DNA from: a virus
Reading direction: 5' to 3' (one strand)
Virus record (IMG/VR): IMGVR_UViG_3300020477_000030
Span: 1-56,454 of that record
DNA length: 56,454 nt
The notes under the pieces are model-generated. The model was not told where the DNA came from. It did not search any database and saw only the letters and a program-made list of their open reading frames with translations. Position numbers and translations under genes: made by a program. Positions 1-7,901 of the stretch are shown here, one piece after another. The first letter of the stretch is position 1. Every line of letters begins with the position of its first letter.

Positions 1-439
1 AGCCTTCATCAACCACATCAAACGCATCTGATGCAGCGCCACCATAAGGAACTAAATCTACAACTTGTACTGCCTCGAGAGAAGCAGAGCGTCCCTTACG
101 TTTCTGGTAAGTCCAATCATACGGACGATACAGAACATTTACAATAGACCCATTACCAACTAGTGTATTTAAGATAGGACGCTTCTGTGCATCCATAACA
201 TCTGGAGCAGAGTTAGCCTGTCCAGTTCTACGATTCTTAACTTGACGTTTCAAAGTAATGAAATCACCTCGTTCGTCATCTTTATTTTTGATACGATCTT
301 CAAGACCATCAGCAACTAGGTTTGTAATAGTAGACTCCGAAAGATTACCTACATCAATCTTCCATTCACCATCTTCATTGAAAGTGGTATTTGGTGTAGT
401 GATCGAAGCCCAATAAGCCGTGCCATTAATTACGCCCAT
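1..439 (-). CDS. Putative single-stranded DNA-binding protein, T7 gp2.5-like (partial)
   Basis: The gene starts at the ATG at 439 and runs off the left edge, so only about 146 N-terminal residues are visible. The N-terminus contains AYWASITTPNTTFNEDGEW, which resembles the OB-fold ssDNA-binding proteins of T7-like marine phages. It is a family-level resemblance only, and the acidic C-terminal tail that would settle it lies outside the window. An AAGGAG ribosome-binding site sits 8 nt before the ATG. A consensus-like promoter (491-519) lies just upstream, so this gene can be transcribed separately from the polymerase operon. It would coat ssDNA during phage replication alongside the polymerase and primase-helicase encoded upstream. 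Confidence 0.6.
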   Translation of the reverse strand, partial: MGVINGTAYWASITTPNTTFNEDGEWKIDVGNLSESTITNLVADGLEDRIKNKDDERGDFITLKRQVKNRRTGQANSAPDVMDAQKRPILNTLVGNGSIVNVLYRPYDWTYQKRKGRSASLEAVQVVDLVPYGGAASDAFDVVDEG

Positions 440-490
440 AGTATTTTCTCCTTACATGTTAGCAGATATCTCTGCATGGTTTCAAAACGA

Positions 491-519
491 ATTATACATG
501 GTATATAACTAGGAGTCAA
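491..519 (-). promoter_or_regulatory. Sigma70-like promoter for the ssb-like gene
   Basis: On the minus strand TTGACT (519-514) and TATAAT (496-491) are separated by exactly 17 nt. The -10 is followed by TTCGTTTTGAAAC, which closely matches the palindrome after the -10 of the promoter at 5148-5176. The -35 lies in the 3' end of the upstream nuclease-like gene. Confidence 0.7.
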
Positions 520-1033
520 CAGTTATTTTTTCAAATATCATATTCCTTTTAAAATTATTTATATCTTCCATTCGTATGCGGGTAATTAAATCTTTGTTTC
601 CTGCTCGTTGATAACATTTATATTTAGCTTCATAAGCAGAGGACACTCTATCATCTTGATCAACCCTTTCTTCACAAAAGTTTTTTAACTCTTCTCTTGA
701 AGCTAATATAAAATCTTTTTCTCTTTCAAAAGCAATATAATCAGCTTCTCCATATAACCATCCAGGATTACCTCTTACATTTTTAAACTCAATCCAATTC
801 CATACATCATCAAATGTATTATCAGACCTATTTGCTTTTTTTCTAGCTTTAACATCTACACTAAATTTAAAACGATCATGTTCTAAAAAGAAATCAACAT
901 GCTTATACATATTTTGTTCTCGACTTGCCTTACGAACTATAAAATTTTCTTGTTGTGCTGCCTTAACAAACTTCTCTTCACTCTGTTTACCTATATTAAA
1001 ACTTTTACTTCTCTTTAATGTGTTTGTAGCCAT
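509..1033 (-). CDS. Putative PD-(D/E)XK-type endonuclease
   Basis: This 174-aa protein contains VDFFLEHDRFKFSVDVKARKK (about residues 46-66). That arrangement of D, then D-x-K on adjacent strands fits the PD-(D/E)XK nuclease core. Phages place such nucleases (Holliday-junction resolvase or T7 gp3-like) beside the polymerase. The start overlaps the end of the DNA polymerase gene by 19 bases, so the two are translationally coupled in the leftward replication operon. I cannot say whether the substrate is branched DNA, host DNA or RNA. The assignment rests on one motif and context; without a structural match it could be a non-catalytic member of the fold. Confidence 0.5.
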   Translation of the reverse strand: MATNTLKRSKSFNIGKQSEEKFVKAAQQENFIVRKASREQNMYKHVDFFLEHDRFKFSVDVKARKKANRSDNTFDDVWNWIEFKNVRGNPGWLYGEADYIAFEREKDFILASREELKNFCEERVDQDDRVSSAYEAKYKCYQRAGNKDLITRIRMEDINNFKRNMIFEKITVDS

Positions 1034-2649
1034 GTGGTTCCTACTTTGTGTTCACTATCCAAAGGACAGTTTAAGTTTAAAGTTTTTGCTGTCTTAGTCA
1101 TAGTATACTTGGTAATCTCTGTAAATCTTTTTACATCCTGGTCCGCTACTTCAAACTGATATTCATCATGAATACTCCCTACTAGTTTAACATCAAGACC
1201 TGAAGCATACACTTCAGCCATCATGTGTACAAGCCATTGCTTACATACGACTGCACCTGCACCTTGAATGAGAGTATTCAAAGCAGAGAATGAATTTCGT
1301 ATGTGCAATAACCTACCATCAAGTCCTTTGATCAAGCCTGATTCAGCAGCTTCCGTAACTTGATTACGAAGGTTACGAAGTTTAGGCATGTTCTTTAGGA
1401 AACGATTAGTAAGTTCTTGTCCTTCCTTGGCAGACCCACCTACTACAGAACCGATCTTAGCTGGACCTGCACCATACATCAATGCATAAATAAATGTTTT
1501 GGCTTGGGATCGATCTTCTAATCCAGCCATCTTCATATTAGCTGTATGTACATCACCATTAACAACTTCCTCAATGAAAGTTTGATCTTTCATATAAGAA
1601 GCTAAGACACGTAGCTCAAGACCTGAAGCATCTGTGCCTACTAACTTATGGGTGTGGGGATTACTAACGGTCCAAAGTTCACGACACTCAGCACCATAGG
1701 GAGAGTACGAAGCTGGCACCTGTGCCATATTAGGATTGTTGTGTGCCATTCTCCCTGTGATTGTTTTAAGTGTCATGACTTTTCCATGAACTCTGCCTTC
1801 ATCCCCACACTTCTCTATCCAAGATCGAATCTGGGCTATGCGCTTCTGTAATAAAAGATAGCGACTAAACATCTTAGCCTCGTCCATGTCAATCTTAGAT
1901 AAAACTTCATCATTAACTATAATGTTTCCTTTTTCTGTATATAGTTCTGGTTGCCATCCTCTGTCTTGTAGAACAGTAGCAATCTGTTGACGAGAACCAA
2001 TGTTAAAAGGAATATATTTTGTTTTAGTTTTTAATTCTACCTTAGTAGGTGGAACCATCTCTTGTGCTTTGTCACTTAATTCATTGGCTTCGTCTTCAAG
2101 TGTAGCTAAGAGTGTTTGTCCTTTCCTCATGTTAAAAGCAAAGCCATTGCGTTCCTGTTGATCAATGATAGCGCGTACTTTATATTCTAAATGTTTAGAC
2201 TTAGTAGAAAATCTTTTACCTTCTTCTTTTAAAACTTCATATACCTTAGAAGTAATATGTGTATCCTGTTTACAATACTCCAACATATCGGGAGAATAAT
2301 AATCAAAGTTATCCACATCTCCTTTAGGCATTTGTAATTTGTCACCCCATGCTTTTAGGGAATGACCTTCAGAACGAATAGGATTATATAGTTGTGACAT
2401 AATAAGAGTATCTTCGATTTGATTAAGTTGAATATTCATCTGAAGTAATTTGTTTAACCAGTACCCATCAAAGTTAATTCCATTATGCATAATAAGTTTA
2501 TCATATCTCTTTGTCCAAGCAGGAAACTTTTCGCATTCATCTTCTGCCCAGGTAAATATTTCTTTAGTCTCTGTGTCTTTAGCTACTATACAATGTAGCT
2601 TAGTAGCATCTAGTCCATCTGTTTCGATATCTACTATACAATCAGACAT
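1015..2649 (-). CDS. DNA polymerase, family A (T7-like) with 3'-5' exonuclease
   Basis: This 544-aa replicative polymerase has an intact N-terminal proofreading domain: Exo I DIETDGL with D7/E9, Exo II NGINFDGYW with N56/D61, and Exo III YCKQD ending at D129. The C-terminal polymerase domain has motif A GTDASGLELRVLA (D340), the O-helix motif B from R380 through K384 to YG392-393, and motif C SIHDEYQFEV (H494, D495). All catalytic residues are visible. It is shorter than T7 gp5 (about 700 aa), mainly in the exonuclease-to-fingers region, and no long thioredoxin-binding insertion is obvious. The stop of the primase-helicase and this ATG share a base (TAATG), so they are co-translated. It synthesises phage DNA at the replisome. 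Confidence 0.96.
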   Translation of the reverse strand: MSDCIVDIETDGLDATKLHCIVAKDTETKEIFTWAEDECEKFPAWTKRYDKLIMHNGINFDGYWLNKLLQMNIQLNQIEDTLIMSQLYNPIRSEGHSLKAWGDKLQMPKGDVDNFDYYSPDMLEYCKQDTHITSKVYEVLKEEGKRFSTKSKHLEYKVRAIIDQQERNGFAFNMRKGQTLLATLEDEANELSDKAQEMVPPTKVELKTKTKYIPFNIGSRQQIATVLQDRGWQPELYTEKGNIIVNDEVLSKIDMDEAKMFSRYLLLQKRIAQIRSWIEKCGDEGRVHGKVMTLKTITGRMAHNNPNMAQVPASYSPYGAECRELWTVSNPHTHKLVGTDASGLELRVLASYMKDQTFIEEVVNGDVHTANMKMAGLEDRSQAKTFIYALMYGAGPAKIGSVVGGSAKEGQELTNRFLKNMPKLRNLRNQVTEAAESGLIKGLDGRLLHIRNSFSALNTLIQGAGAVVCKQWLVHMMAEVYASGLDVKLVGSIHDEYQFEVADQDVKRFTEITKYTMTKTAKTLNLNCPLDSEHKVGTTWLQTH

Positions 2650-4283
2650 TAAAAAGGAATCTCCTCGTCTGTTTCTGTATCAGCATCAAAAGGATTATCA
2701 ATCTGATTCAGCCTTCCTGTTTCTTTATCATAGAAAAGATAACTAGCAATACCAGTATCACCTGTGTATCTGTTCTTCAGAATACGAATAACAGTTGTAT
2801 TAGATTCAACCTCATCTGTTGCTTGCTGGTTTCTTTCCAACCCAATAACACTATCACTTAGATGTGCAATACTAGCACTTCCGCGAAGATGTGACAAGGT
2901 AATTTCTTTACCATTCTCATGACCAACATCACCTGATGGTCTCCTTAGATGAGATACCAATAACAATCCACAACCTGTTTCTTCTACAAGACTACGAAGT
3001 TTAGTCATCAGAACATCAATAGACTTACGTTCATCACCAAATTCTTCTTGACCTGATACCAGGATAGACAAGTGATCAAGAACAATCCAACGACACTCCA
3101 ATGCCTTTGCCATAAACCTGACACGATTTAATATTTCATCATTTCCTATCGAGCCAAAGTGATCAAAGGCAAAGAACCTTCCTGTTCCAATAGTATTTTT
3201 CTGGAACTTAACTAAGTCTTTCTTATCAAACTGATCTCGTATTTCTTTAATGTATAATCTAGCATTGGCTTCTACTGACATGATATTAAAAGCTGTTGTA
3301 CGAATGCTTTCTTCCATAGCCAATACACCAATGTTATCCTCTGTGTTCTTTAACAAATGGTACATAAGCTCTCGAATAATACTAGACTTACCCATGCCAG
3401 CACCACTAGTAAATGTTACTAGCTCTCCTGTCCTCATTCCGTAAGTCTTTTCGTTAAGACCTGACCAAGGATAGAGACAAGTCTCAAAGTGAGCTTCATC
3501 ATATAAAGAATCTTGTAAAGAATCTAGATTAATAATACCTGCTGGTGTAAACGGTTTAGCGTTCCACCATTCTTCTGTAAATTTCTTACGCTTATTCATC
3601 TTGAGATATTCATTAGCATCTTTATATTCAAGATGAATGATACGACATTTGTTAGGCTCAAACAATTGAGCTACTTTTTCTGCTGCTTCTTTTCCAGGTT
3701 TGTCAGAATCAAAACACAGAACTACATTGTCAAAACTATTAAGATACTCATAAGCTTTTTTACAATCACGTAAAGCAGCTTGCGCTCCAGACTTTACAGA
3801 TACTGAAGGCCACTTAGAACCTAGTAATTCATAAGCAGACATAGCATCTAACTCACCTTCACAAACAGTTACATACTTTCCTCTAGGTGTAAATATATTT
3901 TGTCCAAATAATCCTGCACTTTGAATGTCACCTTCAGACCAAAACTTTTTACCTTCAACTTGCTTAACTTTATTACCAGTAAATTCTCCTTTATCATTAT
4001 AGTATTGATAGATGTGATGAGTAACAGTTGATCCTGTTGTTTTAACATATGTATTATATTTTTTACAGGTAGCTGCACTGATCTTTCGATCATCAATTCC
4101 CTTCATTTCTCCTGTTGAAAAACCTTCTTTCTTATTCTGCATTGGTACTACCACTTGTTCAACCCTCTCATTAAAATGTGTATCACAAGAAAAACAATGT
4201 GAATAACCATCTGAATGTTTTACATTAGCATCGCTTGATCCACATTCAGGACACTCTCCTCTTTCTAACCATTTACCAGACAT
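2649..4283 (-). CDS. Bifunctional primase-helicase (T7 gp4-like)
   Basis: This 544-aa protein begins with a zinc finger (C11, C14, C30, C33). A TOPRIM primase domain follows, with CEGELDAMSA (E142) and FDSDKPG (192-198). The C-terminal RecA-like DnaB-type helicase has Walker A SGAGMGKSS (293-301) and Walker B-like IVLDHLSIL, and later a SHLRRPSG segment typical of DnaB/gp4 helicases. It would unwind the fork and lay primers for the polymerase encoded directly downstream. Length and domain order match T7 gp4A. It is the first large gene of the operon starting near 5127. No abnormality is seen. Confidence 0.96.
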   Translation of the reverse strand: MSGKWLERGECPECGSSDANVKHSDGYSHCFSCDTHFNERVEQVVVPMQNKKEGFSTGEMKGIDDRKISAATCKKYNTYVKTTGSTVTHHIYQYYNDKGEFTGNKVKQVEGKKFWSEGDIQSAGLFGQNIFTPRGKYVTVCEGELDAMSAYELLGSKWPSVSVKSGAQAALRDCKKAYEYLNSFDNVVLCFDSDKPGKEAAEKVAQLFEPNKCRIIHLEYKDANEYLKMNKRKKFTEEWWNAKPFTPAGIINLDSLQDSLYDEAHFETCLYPWSGLNEKTYGMRTGELVTFTSGAGMGKSSIIRELMYHLLKNTEDNIGVLAMEESIRTTAFNIMSVEANARLYIKEIRDQFDKKDLVKFQKNTIGTGRFFAFDHFGSIGNDEILNRVRFMAKALECRWIVLDHLSILVSGQEEFGDERKSIDVLMTKLRSLVEETGCGLLLVSHLRRPSGDVGHENGKEITLSHLRGSASIAHLSDSVIGLERNQQATDEVESNTTVIRILKNRYTGDTGIASYLFYDKETGRLNQIDNPFDADTETDEEIPF

Positions 4284-4285
4284 TA

Positions 4286-4501
4286 CTATTTCCTAATAAT
4301 AGAGTTGCCAAAATAATTAATAAGAACTTTTCTAGTAAAAGACTCTGTAGGTGCAGTTGGGTAAGGATATATCCAAACAATTTTGTCAGAGTCATAAACA
4401 CAAAGCATCCCTCCTTTCTTTTTACAAAACTTAAAAGAAACTACGTACTTCAAAGAGTGAAGTAAAATAATCTTATTTATAAGTTCATCAATCAAAATCA
4501 T
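4286..4501 (-). CDS. Small hypothetical protein
   Basis: A 71-aa protein of unknown function sits 2 nt upstream of the primase-helicase gene and overlaps the previous gene by 14 bases. It is rich in Ile/Leu/Lys with a hydrophobic N-terminal third (MILIDELINKIILLH) but has no clear TM segment. Tight packing in the operon supports it being a gene. No family is recognised. Confidence 0.5.
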   Translation of the reverse strand: MILIDELINKIILLHSLKYVVSFKFCKKKGGMLCVYDSDKIVWIYPYPTAPTESFTRKVLINYFGNSIIRK

Positions 4502-4676
4502 CTAACGCTTGTTCATATAAGTTTTCTGCAAACTCAATCTTATCACTCATGATTTCATTTGTTTCTTCTCTGGCTAGTTTCTTAGCTTCTTTTATATCAT
4601 AACCTTCTTGTCGATATTGCCTTGTAAGAGAACGAAAAACTTGACGTTCTTCTTTCTCCCATAGATTTTTAGACAT
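4488..4676 (-). CDS. Small charged helical hypothetical protein
   Basis: This 62-aa protein is very rich in Glu, Lys and Arg, and is predicted largely helical (EKEERQVFRSLTRQYRQEGY, then KLAREETNEIM). It lies 3 nt downstream of the next leftward gene in the early operon. The function is unknown; small helical acidic proteins of this kind in phage early regions are often modulators of host proteins, which is only an inference here. Confidence 0.6.
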   Translation of the reverse strand: MSKNLWEKEERQVFRSLTRQYRQEGYDIKEAKKLAREETNEIMSDKIEFAENLYEQALDDFD

Positions 4677-4679
4677 TGT

Positions 4680-4922
4680 TTAATCCTCGTTGTCATTATC
4701 ATTAGTAGGTAGATCAGGAAAATAATCTTTAACAAACTCTATAATCTCTGATTGTTTATGTGGATCATATCCATTTTCTACCATGAATAAAAATAAAACG
4801 TGTACACAATCCTCCCATTCTTCTTCTGATACTAAATCAAGATAAGCATTTTTCTTTTCTTCTATAGCTTCTTTAATAGAAAGAAAATCAAATACTTGAC
4901 AAGGTTCTTTCTCTTCATTCAT
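4680..4922 (-). CDS. Small acidic hypothetical protein
   Basis: An 80-aa strongly acidic protein (many Glu/Asp, ending NDNDNED). It overlaps the upstream gene by 8 bases (4915-4922). No known domain is recognised. Its position between the promoter at 5148-5176 and the replication genes makes it part of the replication operon. Confidence 0.6.
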   Translation of the reverse strand: MNEEKEPCQVFDFLSIKEAIEEKKNAYLDLVSEEEWEDCVHVLFLFMVENGYDPHKQSEIIEFVKDYFPDLPTNDNDNED

Positions 4923-5127
4923 TTAATTTTAAATCCATTTGATTAGGGTCTGGTTTATTATCAGCCCACTTAGTATCGACTAGATGTTTTATTCTTTGAT
5001 GAGCTTGATTAAGTTGTCCTTGTAATTCTTTAATATTTTTTTGTAGTATCATATTCTCTCTTAATAAATCATCTGTTTGTCCCATGTCATATACTCCAGT
5101 GTATAGTAAGTCTTTGATACGTCCCAT
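4915..5127 (-). CDS. Small coiled-coil hypothetical protein, first gene of the replication operon
   Basis: This 70-aa protein has a short coiled coil (DDLLRENMILQKNIKELQ, about residues 18-35). The ATG is 21 bases downstream of the -10 of a consensus-like promoter, and a GAGGTAAT ribosome-binding stretch precedes it. It is therefore the leader gene of the primase-helicase/polymerase transcript. The function is unknown. Confidence 0.6.
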   Translation of the reverse strand: MGRIKDLLYTGVYDMGQTDDLLRENMILQKNIKELQGQLNQAHQRIKHLVDTKWADNKPDPNQMDLKLNE

Positions 5128-5134
5128 TATTACC

Positions 5135-5176
5135 TCGTTTCAAACGAATAATATCATATTTTAAAGCCTTAGTCAA
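5135..5176 (-). promoter_or_regulatory. Replication-operon promoter with adjacent palindromic operator
   Basis: On the minus strand TTGACT (5176-5171) and TATTAT (5153-5148) are spaced 17 nt. Directly after the -10 lies a perfect palindrome, TCGTTT-G-AAACGA (5147-5135), covering the expected start site, where a repressor could block initiation. A related element, TTCGTTTTGAAAC, follows the -10 at 491-496. The -35 overlaps the end of the SleB-like gene. Confidence 0.7.
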
Positions 5177-5645
5177 CATAGAAAATGTGTATTCCTATTT
5201 GTCCTAGCTTTTCCATATAGTTAGCCCAGCTTGGGTTAACATAACTAGCATGGTAATGAGTGGCTCCCAAGAGCGGCATTACCATGACACCTTTTAAAGC
5301 AAGACCAGCTACATCATAAGCTGTATCTAATGCTTTCTTATCTATGTTAGTCCATTCTTTTTTACCATCACAAAAATAACTAAAGGCACAACGGTTTCTA
5401 ATTATGTTACCTTCCCATCTGTGTCCCGCATGAACTACTTTACAAATAGTATCTGGAAACTTATGTAAGTTAGTTCTTTCCAGGATAACATTTGCTACAG
5501 CTAACTGACCAACAAAAGGTTCAGATCGAGCTTCATGATAGATAGCTTCCACTAAACATTTAAGTTCGTCTGTTTCTTCTTGACTATATGCTACAGAAGA
5601 AAATAGAACTAAGATAAATATTATACTTAATTTTATGCTCGCCAT
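5169..5645 (-). CDS. Secreted cell wall hydrolase, SleB/CwlJ-like (endolysin candidate)
   Basis: This 158-aa protein has a signal peptide or signal-arrest segment (MASIKLSIIFILVLFSSVAYS) followed by a SleB-type hydrolase domain. The domain has the family hallmark EAIYHEAR with catalytic Glu, then GQLAVANVILERT, and a C-terminal GATHYHASYVNPSW segment. SleB-family enzymes cleave peptidoglycan glycan strands. Export by the Sec system would place it in the periplasm, as for signal-arrest-release endolysins. It is in the early leftward region rather than beside the holin at 49,162, which is unusual. An M15 peptidase at 46,712 is the other lysis enzyme candidate, so one may act in entry and the other in exit. 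Confidence 0.85.
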   Translation of the reverse strand: MASIKLSIIFILVLFSSVAYSQEETDELKCLVEAIYHEARSEPFVGQLAVANVILERTNLHKFPDTICKVVHAGHRWEGNIIRNRCAFSYFCDGKKEWTNIDKKALDTAYDVAGLALKGVMVMPLLGATHYHASYVNPSWANYMEKLGQIGIHIFYVD

Positions 5646-5845
5646 GCTCCTATCTCTAACCCCACTCGTTCTCTTTGTAAAGCTGTTAGATCAGTTATTA
5701 AAGTATTTAAACTTTCAATACTTTCTTCTTTAACACTTTGTAAATAAGTAGTATTTTCTTTGCTATCCCATTCACTATTACTGTATACAAAATTTATTTT
5801 TGTACGCACATCTTGGAGAGAATGAATTAGATTAGTTAAATGCAT
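5633..5845 (-). CDS. Small hypothetical protein
   Basis: A 70-aa predicted helical protein that overlaps the start of the SleB-like gene by 13 bases, so it is likely coupled to it. GGAGGT lies upstream of the ATG. It has no signal peptide, no cysteines and no recognised family. Pairing with a hydrolase could mean a regulator or a simple neighbour; the sequence does not decide. Confidence 0.55.
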   Translation of the reverse strand: MHLTNLIHSLQDVRTKINFVYSNSEWDSKENTTYLQSVKEESIESLNTLITDLTALQRERVGLEIGAWRA

Positions 5846-5854
5846 AATAACCTC

Positions 5855-5944
5855 CTATATTAGTGCTTCTACAATCATTCTGATTAAGTAAATAAATAAT
5901 TCTGGTATGTCTCTTGGATAAGGTTGTCCTATAAAAAATACCAT
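5855..5944 (-). CDS. Tiny hydrophobic peptide (29 aa)
   Basis: ATG at 5944 shares its A with the upstream stop (TGATG), and a GGAG lies 9 nt before it. The peptide begins MVFFIGQPYPRDIPELF and ends in a hydrophobic stretch with few charges. Overlap and ribosome-binding site support translation. The function is unknown; membrane association is plausible. Confidence 0.4.
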   Translation of the reverse strand: MVFFIGQPYPRDIPELFIYLIRMIVEALI

Positions 5945-6141
5945 CAGTGTAGTCTCCAAATATGTATATTGTTTTCTTTCTGTTCCTCCATATCAATATC
6001 CCATAACAGTTCTAACAATTTAGATGCTTCTTCTTTAGTATTAAATATTTCTACAGCGTTACCATGAGCATTAGGTAATGGATGTAGATTTTCTAAACAA
6101 GAAAATAGATTATTAGTATGTTTCTGTACGATGATAAACAT
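5944..6141 (-). CDS. Small hypothetical protein
   Basis: 65 aa from the ATG at 6141 (MFIIVQKHTNN). That start has an AGGT upstream and overlaps the next gene only slightly, whereas the longer frame from 6228 would run deep into the neighbouring gene. It is acidic at the C-terminus. No family is recognised. Confidence 0.5.
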   Translation of the reverse strand: MFIIVQKHTNNLFSCLENLHPLPNAHGNAVEIFNTKEEASKLLELLWDIDMEEQKENNIHIWRLH

Positions 6142-6313
6142 TTTTAGACCTGCACTTTCTCTTATCCTCCTGCTTCTTTTTATTGGGAATAACTTGATGT
6201 TGCCTACGTTGTTTCCAATAAGGATCACGCATACCAGCTTTGTGTATACGTTCTACCTTACGTCTTCCATTAGTTATATACTTTAATGGAGTCGAGATAT
6301 CGATTGTATTCAT
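6113..6313 (-). CDS. Small basic hypothetical protein
   Basis: A 66-aa very basic protein (KKKQEDKRKCRSKN near the C-terminus) beginning MNTIDISTPLKYI. It overlaps both neighbours by about 30-45 bases, which weakens the call, although GGGAG precedes the ATG. Nucleic acid binding is possible from the charge alone. Confidence 0.4.
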   Translation of the reverse strand: MNTIDISTPLKYITNGRRKVERIHKAGMRDPYWKQRRQHQVIPNKKKQEDKRKCRSKNVYHRTETY

Positions 6314-6488
6314 GCTCCCATTCCTCTAACTCTCTATTTAATATCTTGTTACACCTTCTAACTGATACATCACTGATAGAAGTTGCATCACTATGCCTTA
6401 GAATAACTGTATCTAACGATTCACCACAGATAGTATCTACTGATAAGCCTATCTGAATATGGTCATGAAACTTAAATCGTTGCGACAT
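6270..6488 (-). CDS. Small hypothetical protein
   Basis: 72 aa from the ATG at 6488 (MSQRFKFHDHIQIG), chosen because an AGGAGAG ribosome-binding site sits just before it. The track-length form from 6551 would include the promoter at 6511-6539. No family is recognised. It is the first gene after that promoter. Confidence 0.6.
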   Translation of the reverse strand: MSQRFKFHDHIQIGLSVDTICGESLDTVILRHSDATSISDVSVRRCNKILNRELEEWEHEYNRYLDSIKVYN

Positions 6489-6510
6489 ATTTCTCTCCTT
6501 TAATTTGTAT

Positions 6511-6539
6511 ATTATACCACATAATAATGTGATGTGCAA
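6511..6539 (-). promoter_or_regulatory. Sigma70-like promoter with palindrome in the spacer
   Basis: On the minus strand TTGCAC (6539-6534) and TATAAT (6516-6511) are separated by 17 nt. The spacer holds CACAT-TATT-ATGTG, an inverted repeat that could be a repressor site. The promoter lies immediately upstream of the gene starting at 6488. Confidence 0.6.
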
Positions 6540-6540
6540 T

Positions 6541-6702
6541 CTATGATCCAATAAATCCTTCTCTAATTTTTACCTTTAATTCGCTTAACGATTTAGCAAT
6601 ATGAAAAGTAGAATCAGTAGCTTTAAGATCATTGACTTGATCTATTAAGTCATTGATATCACCAAACAATTCTGGAATTAATCCTGTTCGATAGTCTGAC
6701 AT
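6541..6702 (-). CDS. Small hypothetical protein (53 aa)
   Basis: ATG at 6702 with AGGAG 6-7 nt upstream; stop at 6541. The protein begins MSDYRTGLIPELFGDINDLI and is probably helical and acidic. It sits directly before the promoter at 6511-6539, 9 bases after the stop of the upstream gene. Unknown function. Confidence 0.6.
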   Translation of the reverse strand: MSDYRTGLIPELFGDINDLIDQVNDLKATDSTFHIAKSLSELKVKIREGFIGS

Positions 6703-6711
6703 TTTAAACTC

Positions 6712-7401
6712 CTAATGTTGTGACAGATGTACAAACTGTTGACGTTGTAAAGTTGATGGACTGAAACATCCAGCCTTACAGATAGCGCAATGTCCTTTTA
6801 ATTTCTTGTGAGTCTTAGGACACAAGAACATTTTTATATCAGAGTCAGGAACATTAGTCAAGTCTTCATCTCCATAGAACATTATGTTCCAGCCATCTGA
6901 TCGTAACATATTCCAGTCATCTTTAGAATCTGATGGATCAAGACTGGCATTAATAGCTACATTTTTAATAGGAAATAATACTTTCTCTATTAAAGATTTA
7001 AGTAAATTATTATGCCATGCCCTTGTTGGAATCCACCAGTCTGTATTAGGATTATCTTCTACTATGTTACGTACTTTATGTACATCTATGTAGTTCACAA
7101 ACGCTTCTCCTCTAGTCATTAAGCGTACTCGCTTTGTTTGTTTACGCTTCCGTTGAAGAAAAGGTTTGATAGAATACGGATCAAGATTTTGCCAGATACT
7201 TTCTATCCTATCATCTCGATCATGCATCTTGGGATAGAGTTTATATAATTTGTTATTGAAACAAGTATCCATGCAAAACTTTGTCTTGTGTACACATGAT
7301 CCTTTATGATTTGTAGTGTCATTGATAGGACGGTCAATAGCAAACTGTCCTATGTCATCACACCAGCGAAAGAGATCGTTCAGTTCTTTAGTTGTAGTCA
7401 T
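6712..7401 (-). CDS. Cysteine-rich phage protein, GP88-like
   Basis: A 229-aa protein with clustered cysteines: CVHKTKFCMDTC (C36, C43, C47), and C194 with CAICKAGC (C205, C208, C212). Between them lie RLMTRGEAF (93-101) and WWIPTRAWH (122-130). This layout resembles the gene-product-88 family of actinophages and marine phages, whose function is unsettled and which is sometimes compared with radical-SAM enzymes. A standard CxxxCxxC radical-SAM triad is absent here. The cysteines most probably bind zinc or an iron-sulfur cluster. It is transcribed in the early region, so a role in nucleotide or DNA metabolism, or host takeover, is possible. The family call is from memory and is moderate. Confidence 0.5.
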   Translation of the reverse strand: MTTTKELNDLFRWCDDIGQFAIDRPINDTTNHKGSCVHKTKFCMDTCFNNKLYKLYPKMHDRDDRIESIWQNLDPYSIKPFLQRKRKQTKRVRLMTRGEAFVNYIDVHKVRNIVEDNPNTDWWIPTRAWHNNLLKSLIEKVLFPIKNVAINASLDPSDSKDDWNMLRSDGWNIMFYGDEDLTNVPDSDIKMFLCPKTHKKLKGHCAICKAGCFSPSTLQRQQFVHLSQH

Positions 7402-7402
7402 C

Positions 7403-7627
7403 TTATGTATCCTTAGGGTTATTTAACATCTCGTCATAGATAGTTGTTAATTCACCTATAACATCTGAAAGAAAATCTAAGTGGTATATGTTCCATCCAT
7501 AACAATTTTCAAGAGCCTTTTTATCGTGAGCCTCACGCCTCCACTCTTCAAGTCTTTTCTTTGTTGTAGGTGATGGTCGTGCCTCACCATAAACATCCGA
7601 CCACGTAAATGTTATGCTTTCACCCAT
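7403..7627 (-). CDS. Small hypothetical protein
   Basis: 74 aa from the ATG at 7627 (MGESITFTWSD). This start has AAGGAG 8 nt upstream and removes the 41-base overlap with the next gene that a start at 7696 would cause. No recognised family. The stop is 1 nt from the next gene. Confidence 0.55.
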   Translation of the reverse strand: MGESITFTWSDVYGEARPSPTTKKRLEEWRREAHDKKALENCYGWNIYHLDFLSDVIGELTTIYDEMLNNPKDT

Positions 7628-7655
7628 TAAACTAACTCCTTTTACATTGTATCCT

Positions 7656-7883
7656 TTACGTAAGATAATAGTTGCAATATCCTTCCTTGTCATCAATGAT
7701 TGTTACATCTACGCCATCTACTTCTTCAATTTGCCAAGCATTATCAGACAGTTCACCTGCCTTATCCTCTGCCTTTCGGCGAATGTATTCTATTTCAGTA
7801 TCGTTTAGTTCTCTGTCACTTTCAATCGTGACAGTAGCACTCTGTTGAACAGTACGATACACTGTTACTTGATACTCTTTCAT
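7656..7883 (-). CDS. Small acidic beta-rich hypothetical protein
   Basis: A 75-aa protein beginning MKEYQVTVYRTVQQSATVTI, an alternating pattern typical of beta strands, followed by an acidic helix and DVTIIDD. Similar short proteins are common in phage early regions without known function. An AAAGAAAGATG context supports translation. Confidence 0.55.
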   Translation of the reverse strand: MKEYQVTVYRTVQQSATVTIESDRELNDTEIEYIRRKAEDKAGELSDNAWQIEEVDGVDVTIIDDKEGYCNYYLT

Positions 7884-7901
7884 CTTTCTTTACTCCAGTA
7901 A

